From contig NZ_AQQV01000001.1 of assembly GCF_002088235.1 (NCBI RefSeq), positions 682,001 through 746,000 on the forward strand: a stretch of 64,000 nt of DNA. The letters run 5' to 3'. This document shows, one piece after another, positions 8,976 to 16,727 of the stretch (positions within the stretch are counted from its first letter, which is position 1; each line of letters starts with the position of its first letter). The stretch is from Oceanococcus atlanticus. Its GTDB lineage: Bacteria; Pseudomonadota; Gammaproteobacteria; Nevskiales; Oceanococcaceae. The position numbers were made by a program, and so were the translations under genes. The notes beneath the pieces are model-generated. The model did not search any database. It had not been told where the DNA came from and saw only the letters and a list, made by a program, of their open reading frames with translations.

Positions 8976-11633
8976 ATGGCAAAACATCATTTGCGCTTGG
9001 GGGGCGGGGTGGCCACAAAAGGCAAGCTGTGGAGTCGGGACTGGTTTGCAGGCGCGGTGTTCTGCGGGCTATTTGTTGTCCTGGCCTATCTCATATTCCC
9101 CGGAAGCTCCGGCTCACTGGAACGCATCACCTACGACGCTGGCGTCGGAATCAACGACCGTAAACCCTCAGCCGACATCGCGGTCATCGCCATCGATGAC
9201 CAGAGCATCGAGAACCTTGGGCGCTGGCCGTGGCCACGCAGCCTGCACGCCGACATGATCGACAAGCTCACCGAGGCGGGCGCCAAGGTGATTGGCAATA
9301 CGATTTTTTATCTCGAAGCACAGACCGACCCGGGCCAGCTTGAACTTCAATCCCTGCTGCAACAGTTCGAAAGCTCAAGCCTGGCCAGCCAGGCTCGCGA
9401 GGAAAGCGTTGCCCTGGAAGCGCTGATGAGCGAGGCCGAACGCCGCCCCGGCAGCGGCCCCAGTGCAGTGGCGCTAGCCAATCTGACCCGGCAGTACCGC
9501 GACTCAGCGCTGTTCAACCGACTTCCCGAAGATCTGCAAAACCTCGAAAACGGTTTGCGCAGCGCCATCGCCCGGCTCGACGCCGATGCCCGGCTGGCCG
9601 AAGCCTACGCCGACAACGGCCGCGTCGCGCAGGCCTTCGCGATCAGCCCGGGCTATCTGCGCGGCCGCCCCGATGCAGTTCCACCGAGCCTGGCTCGCGC
9701 CCGCATCCCGCACGAGCAGGACATCGATGCGCTGCCCGCACAACGCATTTTCGCCACCATCGATACGCTGGCTGAACCGGCCGCGAGCCAGGGCCACCTG
9801 ACCACTCTGCTGGATGTGGACGGCGTGCAACGCAGCGAAGCCTTGGTTATTCGATACTTTGACGAGTATTACCCGTCGCTGGCTCTGGCTATCGCCATGC
9901 AGGCGCTCAACCTCACCCCTGAAGACATCAGCATTGCGCCAGGCCGCCTCGACATGGGGGGGCTGAGCATCGGCACCAGCCCGGACCTGCGCATGCTTAA
10001 TCACTACTATCAGGACAGCGACCTTCCAGCCTTTGATATCGACTCATTTTTTGACGTGCTGGTCGACAACATCCCCACCGACAAGTACCGCGGCAAGATT
10101 GTGATTCTTGGCGCAACTGCCACCGGCGTCGGCGATCACCTGCCTACCCCGTTGGGTGGCTCGACCGCCCCCGCAGAAGTGGTCGCCCACACCGTCGCCA
10201 GCATTCTGAGTGAAGACTTCTACATCAAACCGGCCTGGGCAGGACTGGCCACGCTGATCGCACTGCTGCTGGCCAGCCTGTGGATTTGCCTGGGCATCCC
10301 AGCGCTTGGCGCCGGCCTGGCAGCGCTGTTGTCGCTGGTCGGCGTTGCAACCTTCCTGTTGGTCAACATCGCACTGATCGCCGGCAGCGCCCTGTGGATT
10401 CCGCTGGCGACTCCGGCGCTGCTGATTGTGCTGGGGCATCTGTTCATGACCATCAAATCGCTGCGCGTGACCGAAGCCCTGCGGGCCAGCTCGGAGATGG
10501 AATCGGCGGAAAGCAACCGTATGCTGGGTATCGCCTTCCAGGGCCAGGGCCAGCTCGACATGGCGTTCGAGAAATTCCGCCGCTGCCCCCGCGATGAGCA
10601 GATCCTGGAGCCGATCTACAACCTGGGCCTGGATTTCGAACGCAAGCGGCAGTTCACCAAAGCGATCTCGGCCTACGAATACGTGCTCGACATCCAGGCC
10701 GATTTCAAAGACGCCAAGGCGCGCGCCGAGCGCGCCCGCAAGCTCAATGACACGGTTATGCTCGGCGGCAATGTGGGTGCCGGCACCCTGATGATGTCGG
10801 GCGAAGACATCGAAAAACCGATGCTCGGGCGCTACGAGGTCGAACGCGAACTCGGCAAAGGGGCAATGGGCGTGGTCTATCTGGGCAAAGACCCCAAGAT
10901 TGGCCGCACCGTGGCCATCAAGACCATGGCCCTGTCGCAGGAGTTTGAAGAGGACGAGCTGGACGAGGTCAAGGAGCGCTTCTTCCGCGAAGCGGAAACC
11001 GCCGGGCGCCTGACCCACCCGAACATTGTCACCATCTACGATGCCGGCGAGGAACATGACCTGGCCTATATCGCGATGGAGTTCATCAAGGGCTATGACC
11101 TGACCGCGCACACCAAGCCCGGCAAGCTGCTGCCGCCCAAAGAGGTGCTGGCACTGATTGCCGATGCCGCCGATGCGCTGAACTACGCCCATTCCAACAA
11201 TGTGATCCACCGCGACATCAAGCCGGCCAATCTCATGTGGCTACCGGATTCACATCAGGTCAAAGTCACCGATTTCGGCATCGCCCGACTGACCGATTCC
11301 AGCAAAACCAAGACCGGCATGGTGCTAGGCACGCCGTCGTATATGTCACCCGAGCAGCTGGCCGGCAAGAAAGTCGATGGACGCTCGGATCTGTTCTCGC
11401 TGGGGGTCACCCTGTACCAGATGCTGTCCGGCCGCCTGCCCTTCACCGGCGATTCCATGGCCACCCTGATGTTCAAGATCGCCAACGAACCGCATGCGCC
11501 GATCGGCGACAGCGTGGAAGGGATCGACCCGCGCATCGATAAAGTCATCAGCAACGCCTTGGCCAAAGACCGCGAGCGTCGCTACAAGCAGGGGGCTGAT
11601 CTGGCCCGTCACCTGCGCATCCTGATGAAATAA
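8976..11633 (+). CDS. CHASE2-domain receptor serine/threonine protein kinase
   Basis: Membrane sensor kinase, 885 residues from the ATG at 8976. An in-frame GTG at 9009 (residue 12) with a better ribosome binding site is a serious alternative. Order: one membrane helix (about 24-42), a periplasmic CHASE2 sensor (about 45-410, IAVIAIDDQSIENLGRWPWPR), three membrane helices (about 421-492), a short TPR-like stretch (about 517-590), and a C-terminal Hanks kinase domain. Catalytic residues are intact: P-loop GKGAMG (627-632), Lys649 in AIK, HRDIKPAN with Asp747, DFG with Asp766, and Glu793 in SPE. It lies 3 bases before the phosphatase gene. The ligand is unknown. Confidence 0.92.
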   Translation: MAKHHLRLGGGVATKGKLWSRDWFAGAVFCGLFVVLAYLIFPGSSGSLERITYDAGVGINDRKPSADIAVIAIDDQSIENLGRWPWPRSLHADMIDKLTEAGAKVIGNTIFYLEAQTDPGQLELQSLLQQFESSSLASQAREESVALEALMSEAERRPGSGPSAVALANLTRQYRDSALFNRLPEDLQNLENGLRSAIARLDADARLAEAYADNGRVAQAFAISPGYLRGRPDAVPPSLARARIPHEQDIDALPAQRIFATIDTLAEPAASQGHLTTLLDVDGVQRSEALVIRYFDEYYPSLALAIAMQALNLTPEDISIAPGRLDMGGLSIGTSPDLRMLNHYYQDSDLPAFDIDSFFDVLVDNIPTDKYRGKIVILGATATGVGDHLPTPLGGSTAPAEVVAHTVASILSEDFYIKPAWAGLATLIALLLASLWICLGIPALGAGLAALLSLVGVATFLLVNIALIAGSALWIPLATPALLIVLGHLFMTIKSLRVTEALRASSEMESAESNRMLGIAFQGQGQLDMAFEKFRRCPRDEQILEPIYNLGLDFERKRQFTKAISAYEYVLDIQADFKDAKARAERARKLNDTVMLGGNVGAGTLMMSGEDIEKPMLGRYEVERELGKGAMGVVYLGKDPKIGRTVAIKTMALSQEFEEDELDEVKERFFREAETAGRLTHPNIVTIYDAGEEHDLAYIAMEFIKGYDLTAHTKPGKLLPPKEVLALIADAADALNYAHSNNVIHRDIKPANLMWLPDSHQVKVTDFGIARLTDSSKTKTGMVLGTPSYMSPEQLAGKKVDGRSDLFSLGVTLYQMLSGRLPFTGDSMATLMFKIANEPHAPIGDSVEGIDPRIDKVISNALAKDRERRYKQGADLARHLRILMK

Positions 11634-11636
11634 CTC

Positions 11637-12470
11637 ATGGCTCTTCAAGGCAAGATCACAACCTCACTGCACACCGATCCCGGTCAGGTCCGCAAGAACA
11701 ACGAGGACGCGATCGACGAAGATGACAAGATCGGTCTGCTCATCCTGGCCGACGGCATGGGCGGCTACAAAGCCGGCGAGATCGCCAGCGGCATGTGCGT
11801 GGCCACGGTCAAGGACATCATGGGCGGCCAGTGGCCCCTGCTCGACGGCGAGCAGCGCGATGACAAAAGCGGCATGTGCAAGGCCACGCTGATGCTGCGT
11901 GATGCGCTGAGCACTGCGCATCAGGCCATCCACGAGGTCTCGGCCAGCCAGCCGCAATGCGAAGGCATGGGCACCACGGCGGTGGCCGTACTGTTTTTCA
12001 ACAACCGTGCTTCCATCGCCCATGTCGGCGACTCTCGGCTGTACCGCTTAAGAGCCAATCAGCTGGAGCAACTCACCACCGACCACTCGCTGGTCGAGGA
12101 GATGGTCGCGCGTGGACTGTATTCGCGTGAAGATGCCCTGAAGAACGTCAACAGCAACATCGTGACCCGGGCGCTCGGCATCGAACCCACCGTAGACATC
12201 GACATGCTGGAAGAACCCCTGCAACGCGATGACGTGTTGCTGCTGTGTTCGGACGGTCTCACCGACCTTGTCGACGACGAGCTCATTCGCTTAACGCTCA
12301 CCCAAAATGTTGCTAACCTTCCTCAGGCGGGGGAGCGTCTCATCCAGCTCGCCAACGAGCGCGGCGGCAAAGACAATATTTCTGTAATTCTGGCAAGAAT
12401 CGACGGCACGTTTGTGCATAAACCCAGCTGGTTCGACAGCTTGCGCAAGCGCCTTCAGGGGGAACCATGA
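11637..12470 (+). CDS. PP2C-family serine/threonine phosphatase
   Basis: Cytosolic metal-dependent Ser/Thr phosphatase of 277 residues, expected to reverse phosphorylation by the upstream kinase. All PP2C metal motifs are present: NNEDAI (Asp24), LADGMGGYKAGEIAS (Asp39), GMGTTAV, AHVGDSRLYRL, LLCSDGLTDLV and GGKDNISVI. There is no membrane segment. It starts 3 bases after the kinase stop and its own stop overlaps the FHA start (ATGA), so the three genes form one translationally coupled unit. Confidence 0.94.
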   Translation: MALQGKITTSLHTDPGQVRKNNEDAIDEDDKIGLLILADGMGGYKAGEIASGMCVATVKDIMGGQWPLLDGEQRDDKSGMCKATLMLRDALSTAHQAIHEVSASQPQCEGMGTTAVAVLFFNNRASIAHVGDSRLYRLRANQLEQLTTDHSLVEEMVARGLYSREDALKNVNSNIVTRALGIEPTVDIDMLEEPLQRDDVLLLCSDGLTDLVDDELIRLTLTQNVANLPQAGERLIQLANERGGKDNISVILARIDGTFVHKPSWFDSLRKRLQGEP

Positions 12471-13201
12471 GTCAACTCACCATTTCCATCGACGGCCGCA
12501 ACCTGGACGAGATTGAACTCGAAAAGGAACGCGTCACCATCGGTCGTCATCCGGACAATGACATTGTGCTCAAGGACGATCGAGCCGTCAGCGGTCGCCA
12601 CGCGGTGATCATCACGATCATGAACGACTCCTTCCTGGAGGATCTGGACAGCACCAACGGCACCATGGTCAATGGCCGACAGGTCGGCAAGCACCCGCTG
12701 TCCAACGGCGACGTGATCCAGGTTGGTCGGCACAGCCTGAAGTACACCGGCGCAGTCACCGACTACGACGACGATTTCGAAAAGACGATGATTCTCAAAC
12801 CCAGCGAGATCATCGCCGCGACCAGCTCAGCGCAGGAAGCCAGCAAACCCGCCGCAAGCCCGGCCCCAGCTGCCAGCGCAGCACCAACGCCCGCTGCAGC
12901 CCCGGCCGCACCGAGCCGGCCGATGATGGGTAAGGTCATTGTCGACAGTGGCCCCAATGCAGGCAAAGAGCTCAAGCTGACCAAGGCCCTGACCACCCTG
13001 GGTAAGCCCGGTGTTCAGGTGGCTGCGATCACCCGCCGCGCAGACGCCTACTATGTGGTTCATGTCAGCCCGGCCGGCAGTGCCAATCGGCCCAAGGTCA
13101 ACGGCGAGATGATCTCGGCCCAGGCTCGCAAGCTGGCCAGCGGCGACACCGTGGAAATCGCCGGCACAGCGATGAAGTTCGAGCTGTACAGCCCGGAATA
13201 G
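12467..13201 (+). CDS. FHA-domain protein with a second, degenerate FHA-like domain
   Basis: Phosphothreonine-binding adaptor, 244 residues. The N-terminal FHA domain (about 1-95) has the binding residues: VTIGRHPDNDIVL (Arg27), SGRHA (Ser42, Arg44, His45) and DSTNGTMVNG (Asn64). An acidic stretch with a central threonine follows (DDDFEKTMIL, Thr107), a plausible phosphoacceptor. After a Pro/Ala-rich linker (about 125-152), the C-terminal part (155-244) has an FHA-like strand pattern (ELKLTKALTTLGKPG, then VNGE and LASGDTVEIAG) but lacks the Arg and Ser-x-Arg-His residues. It is translationally coupled to the phosphatase. The downstream target is unknown. Confidence 0.9.
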   Translation: MSQLTISIDGRNLDEIELEKERVTIGRHPDNDIVLKDDRAVSGRHAVIITIMNDSFLEDLDSTNGTMVNGRQVGKHPLSNGDVIQVGRHSLKYTGAVTDYDDDFEKTMILKPSEIIAATSSAQEASKPAASPAPAASAAPTPAAAPAAPSRPMMGKVIVDSGPNAGKELKLTKALTTLGKPGVQVAAITRRADAYYVVHVSPAGSANRPKVNGEMISAQARKLASGDTVEIAGTAMKFELYSPE

Positions 13202-13218
13202 CGCCGCCGCGCTATTCC
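13195..13218. repeat. Perfect 10-bp inverted repeat over two convergent stop codons
   Basis: GGAATAGCGC and GCGCTATTCC are separated by a 4-base loop. The palindrome contains the TAG stop of the FHA gene and the TAG stop of dnaB. There is no U tract, so it is not a classical terminator, but the hairpin can form in both transcripts. Confidence 0.8.
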
Positions 13219-14576
13219 ATGTCGTCATCCATGTATTCGGTGGCGAGATTCTCGAAGCGCGTGTACTGACCAATAAACGCCGCCCTGACCGTCCCGGTAG
13301 GGCCGTTACGCTGCTTGGCGATAATCACCTCGGCCACGCCCTTGTCGATCGAATCCGGGTTGTAGTACTCGTCGCGATAGATGAACACGATCAAGTCGGC
13401 GTCCTGCTCGATACCCCCGGACTCACGCAAATCCGACATACGCGGGCGTTTGTTATCGCGCTGTTCAACACTGCGGTTGAGCTGTGACAAAGCGATGATC
13501 GGCAGCTCCAGCTCCTTGGCCAGGGCCTTCATGCTGCGCGAAATTTCGGCAATTTCATTGGTCCGGTTTTCACGCGAGTTGGGCACCTGCATCAGCTGCA
13601 GGTAGTCGACCATGATCAGGCCGATGTCGTGCTCGCGTTTCATGCGCCGCGCCCGCGCCCTCAGCTCGGTCGGTGACAGCGCCGGCGTATCGTCGATGAT
13701 GATCACCGACTCACGCAGGGTGGTGGCTGCCGAGTTGATGCGGCCCCACTCTTCCGGGCTGAGCTGCCCCTTGCGCAACGATTCCTGATTGATCCGCCCG
13801 TGTGAGGAAATCAGACGCTGGGCCAGCTGCAAGGCCGGCATTTCCATGCTGAACACGGCCGCTGGCACTTTCTTGATCATCGCCGCGTGCTCGACCCAGT
13901 TCATCGCCAGCGAGGTCTTACCCATGGCCGGGCGAGCCGCCAGAATGACCAGGTCACCAGCGTGCAGGCCAGTGGTACGGTCATCAAAACGGTTAAGACC
14001 CGTGGGCAAGCCAGCCGTCTCCAGGCCTTCACTGCGCCGCTGGATTTCCTCCACCGCGGCACCGACCAAGTCCGCAACCTGCACCCCAACTTTGTCATTG
14101 TGGCGACGGCGCTCGGCAATCTGGAACACCTCACGCTCGGCCTGGTCCAGCAGATCTCCGGTGTCCGTGCCGTCCTTGGCGTAACCCTGCTCGATGATCA
14201 CCGCCCCAGCCCGGATGAGCTGGCGCCGTATCGAGTGCTCGCGCACGATATCCGCCCAGGCCAGAATATTGGACGCACCCGGAGTGTCCTGCACCAGACC
14301 GGCCAGATACGGCAAGCCACCGGTGTCGTCGATCTTGCCGTTGGCTTCCAGATGCTCGGATACCGTCACCGCATCGAGCGGCTGGTAACGCTTGGCCAGT
14401 TCGGACAAGGCCTCATAGATCAGGCGATGTTCGTGACGGTAGAAATCCTCGGGAATCAGGCGGTCGGCCAGGTCATCCCACACGTTGGAATCGTGCATGA
14501 GGCCACCGATCACGCTCTGCTCGGCAAGCAGACTGTGCGGTGGTACCTTGGTGCTGGACTCGAAATCTTTATCCAT
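13212..14576 (-). CDS. dnaB: Replicative DNA helicase DnaB
   Basis: Hexameric 5'-3' helicase of the replication fork, about 454 residues from the ATG at 14576 (MDKDFESSTKVPPHSLLAEQSVIGGLM); an in-frame start five codons earlier is possible. The N-terminal DnaB domain covers about 15-120 and the RecA-like domain follows, with Walker A AARPAMGKTSLAMN, MVDYLQLM (Walker B) and SQLNRSVEQRDNKRPRMSDLRESG. No intein is present. It lies downstream of rplI, as is common, but a terminator divides the two. Confidence 0.97.
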   Translation of the reverse strand: MDKDFESSTKVPPHSLLAEQSVIGGLMHDSNVWDDLADRLIPEDFYRHEHRLIYEALSELAKRYQPLDAVTVSEHLEANGKIDDTGGLPYLAGLVQDTPGASNILAWADIVREHSIRRQLIRAGAVIIEQGYAKDGTDTGDLLDQAEREVFQIAERRRHNDKVGVQVADLVGAAVEEIQRRSEGLETAGLPTGLNRFDDRTTGLHAGDLVILAARPAMGKTSLAMNWVEHAAMIKKVPAAVFSMEMPALQLAQRLISSHGRINQESLRKGQLSPEEWGRINSAATTLRESVIIIDDTPALSPTELRARARRMKREHDIGLIMVDYLQLMQVPNSRENRTNEIAEISRSMKALAKELELPIIALSQLNRSVEQRDNKRPRMSDLRESGGIEQDADLIVFIYRDEYYNPDSIDKGVAEVIIAKQRNGPTGTVRAAFIGQYTRFENLATEYMDDDME

Positions 14577-14610
14577 CAGCGATCGACGCAAGCGGGCCTG
14601 AAAAAGACAA

Positions 14611-14645
14611 TAAAAAAGGCCGGGCGCGACAACCGCGACCGGCCC
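14611..14645 (-). terminator. Terminator of the rpsF-rpsR-rplI operon
   Basis: A GC-rich inverted repeat (GGCCGG...CCGGCC, extended by GCGCG/CGCG with one mismatch) is followed in the minus-strand transcript by a run of six U. It lies about 45 bases after the rplI stop and before dnaB. Confidence 0.8.
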
Positions 14646-14689
14646 TGAAGCTTAACCAAATCCCGGCCTGATCACAGCCGGGCGCCACA

Positions 14690-15142
14690 TTAAGCGGCTT
14701 TCTGCGCCTCGACCACCAGCTTGATGCGCGTCTGCACATCGGCGTGGAAATTGAGGGTGACTTCGTATTCGCCAACCTGGCGAATAACGTCGTCAGTGCT
14801 GATCTCGCTGGCGTTCAGGTCAATGCCGCGCTCCTGAGCAGCCTCGGCGATCTGGGCCGCGTGGATGGAGCCGTACAGCTTGCCCTCTTCCGAGGCCATA
14901 GCCACGATGCTCAGCTCGACGCCTTCACAGCCGTGCGCACGCAGTTTGGCTGCGTTGAGCGAATCTTCCGCCTGCTTGATCAGCTCAGCTTTACGGGCCT
15001 CAAACACAGCCATATTGGCTTCGTTAGCCGGCAGCGCCTTGCCCTGCGGGATCAGAAAGTTACGACCGAAGCCCGGCTTCACCTTGACCTTGTCGCCGAG
15101 GTCGCCGAGATTGCGGATGCGTTCCAGCAGAATCACTTCCAT
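14690..15142 (-). CDS. rplI: 50S ribosomal protein L9
   Basis: Large-subunit protein of 150 residues, from the ATG at 15142 (MEVILLERIRNLGDLGDKVKVKPGFGRNFLIPQGKA). The N-terminal RNA-binding domain and the C-terminal domain (LYGSIHAAQIAEAAQERGIDL) are both complete. It follows rpsR by 10 bases, as the last gene of the S6 operon. Confidence 0.98.
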   Translation of the reverse strand: MEVILLERIRNLGDLGDKVKVKPGFGRNFLIPQGKALPANEANMAVFEARKAELIKQAEDSLNAAKLRAHGCEGVELSIVAMASEEGKLYGSIHAAQIAEAAQERGIDLNASEISTDDVIRQVGEYEVTLNFHADVQTRIKLVVEAQKAA

Positions 15143-15152
15143 GTTGTTCTCC

Positions 15153-15383
15153 TCAGGACGAGTGACGATCGGTGTACGGCAGCAGCGCCAGGTAGCGTGC
15201 ACGGCGGATAGCAACCGCCAGCTGGCGCTGATAGCGAGCCTTGGTACCGGTGATACGGCTGGGGACAATCTTGCCGTTCTCAGCGATGAACTGCTTCAAC
15301 AGGGCAAGATCTTTGTAATCGATGGTCTCGATGCCTTCTGCAGTGAATTTGCAGAACTTACGGCGACGAAAATAGCGTGACAT
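15153..15383 (-). CDS. rpsR: 30S ribosomal protein S18
   Basis: Small basic ribosomal protein of 76 residues ([26 protein letters not shown], then [32 protein letters not shown]). It forms a heterodimer with S6 on the 30S platform. It starts 11 bases after the rpsF stop; there is no room for priB, which sits here in enterics. Confidence 0.98.
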   Translation of the reverse strand: MSRYFRRRKFCKFTAEGIETIDYKDLALLKQFIAENGKIVPSRITGTKARYQRQLAVAIRRARYLALLPYTDRHSS

Positions 15384-15394
15384 GAACTAACTCC

Positions 15395-15814
15395 TTAAGC
15401 CTGAGCGTCTTCGGTGACGTCGGCATCGGCGTCATCATCGCCGTCCGAACCGTCGGCATCATCATTCGCAGCCGGGCGCTTGGCCGGCTTGCTGTCTTCT
15501 TCCTTGGCCAGCGGTGAGGTTTCCGTCACCGGTCCGTCCATGCGAATGATCAGATGACGCAGAATCGCATCGTTGAAACGAAAGCCCTGCACCAGTTCTT
15601 CAACCACAGCCGCACTGGTTTCCACGTTAAGCATGGCGTAGTGGGCTTTGTGCAGCTTCTGGATCGGGTAAGCCAGCTGACGGCGGCCCCAGTCCTCAAA
15701 ACGGTGAACCTTGCCACCATCCGCTTCGATGATCCCGCGGTAGCGCTCGACCATGGCGGGCACTTGTTCACTCTGGTCCGGATGAACCAGGAACACAATT
15801 TCGTAGTGTCGCAT
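15395..15814 (-). CDS. rpsF: 30S ribosomal protein S6
   Basis: 139 residues. The conserved S6 fold spans 1-100 ([49 protein letters not shown]). It carries a long acidic C-terminal tail ([22 protein letters not shown]), which resembles the region polyglutamylated by RimK in E. coli but has no terminal Glu-Glu. First gene of the operon, with a promoter and a leader hairpin upstream. Confidence 0.97.
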   Translation of the reverse strand: MRHYEIVFLVHPDQSEQVPAMVERYRGIIEADGGKVHRFEDWGRRQLAYPIQKLHKAHYAMLNVETSAAVVEELVQGFRFNDAILRHLIIRMDGPVTETSPLAKEEDSKPAKRPAANDDADGSDGDDDADADVTEDAQA

Positions 15815-15832
15815 TGTTGTCCTTACGGTTGT

Positions 15833-15854
15833 TGTCCGGCCTCATTGCCGGACA
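15833..15854 (-). promoter_or_regulatory. Leader hairpin of rpsF, candidate S6:S18 autoregulatory element
   Basis: A perfect 8-bp stem (TGTCCGGC / GCCGGACA, 6-base loop) lies in the rpsF 5' UTR, 18 bases before the ATG. An ACCG follows closely downstream in the transcript. Many bacteria regulate rpsF through a leader hairpin bound by the S6:S18 dimer, so the position fits. The fit to the published consensus was not computed. Confidence 0.45.
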
Positions 15855-15933
15855 CAGTCCCCCGTCAAAACCCGATGGTCAGCGGTGGGACAAGGAATGT
15901 GCGGACCGCCTTGACGGACGCACAGGGCCGCGC

Positions 15934-15962
15934 ATTCTAGAGAAACGCAGGCGCCACGGCAA
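15934..15962 (-). promoter_or_regulatory. Sigma-70 promoter of the rpsF operon
   Basis: Minus strand: TTGCCG (plus 15957-15962), a 17-base spacer, then TAGAAT (plus 15934-15939). It predicts a leader of about 110 bases containing the hairpin at 15833-15854. Confidence 0.6.
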
Positions 15963-15971
15963 GTCAGCGCC

Positions 15972-16709
15972 TCAGGTGGCTGCGCGCTGCCTGACCGCCT
16001 CGTACAGCGCCACGCCACAGGCCACCGACACGTTCAGGCTGGAAACGCTGCCGGCCATGGGCAAACTGACCACGGCATCGCAATGCTCCTGGGTCAGCTG
16101 ACGCAAGCCACGTCCCTCGTTCCCCAGCACCAGGACCAGCGGTCCGGTCAGGTCCTCAGCGTAGAGGCTACGGTCATCGGCATCCGCCAACCCGACAATG
16201 AACAATCCCGCACGCTGCATTTCAAGCAAAGCCCGGGACAGGTTCGGCACCACCACCAGGGGCAGGTGCTCCGCCGCACCGGCGGCGGTCTTACGCGCCA
16301 CATCGTTCAGACCTGCGGCACGGCGTTTGGGAATGACTACACAATCCGCCCCGGCCCCGTCCGCCACACGCAGACAGGCGCCGAGATTGCGTGGATCCTC
16401 AATCTCGTCCAGCACCACAACAAGCGGCGTGGACCGCCCTGCGATGCAATCCTGCCAGCGCTGTGCCGGGCCGGCCTGCGAGCTCACCGCAAGCTGGGCA
16501 CTGACCCCTTGATGCTTGAGACCGTCATGACGCTGATCAAGCACAGTGCCGGCGACCCGACGAACCGGCACGCCATAGCGCTGAGCCTGCTGCTCCAACT
16601 GACGGGCCCGGCGATCATGCCGGGCCCGGTCCAGTTCGATGCATACCAGCGAAGCTGTTTTGAGGCGGGATTCCACCGCGTGGAACCCGCCAACCCATTG
16701 CTCGCTCAA
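15972..16709 (-). CDS. rlmB: 23S rRNA (guanosine-2'-O)-methyltransferase RlmB
   Basis: SPOUT methyltransferase that modifies G2251 of 23S rRNA, 245 residues. An N-terminal L30e-like substrate-binding domain (GGFHAVESRLK) precedes the catalytic domain with the three SpoU motifs: LDEIEDPRNLGACLRVADGAG, LVLGNEGRGLRQLT, and LPMAGSVSSLNVSVACGVALYE. In the same run as rnr, as in E. coli, but with an OmpA-type lipoprotein gene inserted between. Confidence 0.96.
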   Translation of the reverse strand: MSEQWVGGFHAVESRLKTASLVCIELDRARHDRRARQLEQQAQRYGVPVRRVAGTVLDQRHDGLKHQGVSAQLAVSSQAGPAQRWQDCIAGRSTPLVVVLDEIEDPRNLGACLRVADGAGADCVVIPKRRAAGLNDVARKTAAGAAEHLPLVVVPNLSRALLEMQRAGLFIVGLADADDRSLYAEDLTGPLVLVLGNEGRGLRQLTQEHCDAVVSLPMAGSVSSLNVSVACGVALYEAVRQRAAT

Positions 16710-16727
16710 AGCGTGTTGCCCACGTAC

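Noticed and set aside
10044-11210. 388-codon open frame antisense to the receptor kinase
   Set aside because: The kinase frame carries complete CHASE2 and Hanks motifs on the plus strand. The antisense product has shadow-type composition and no motif.
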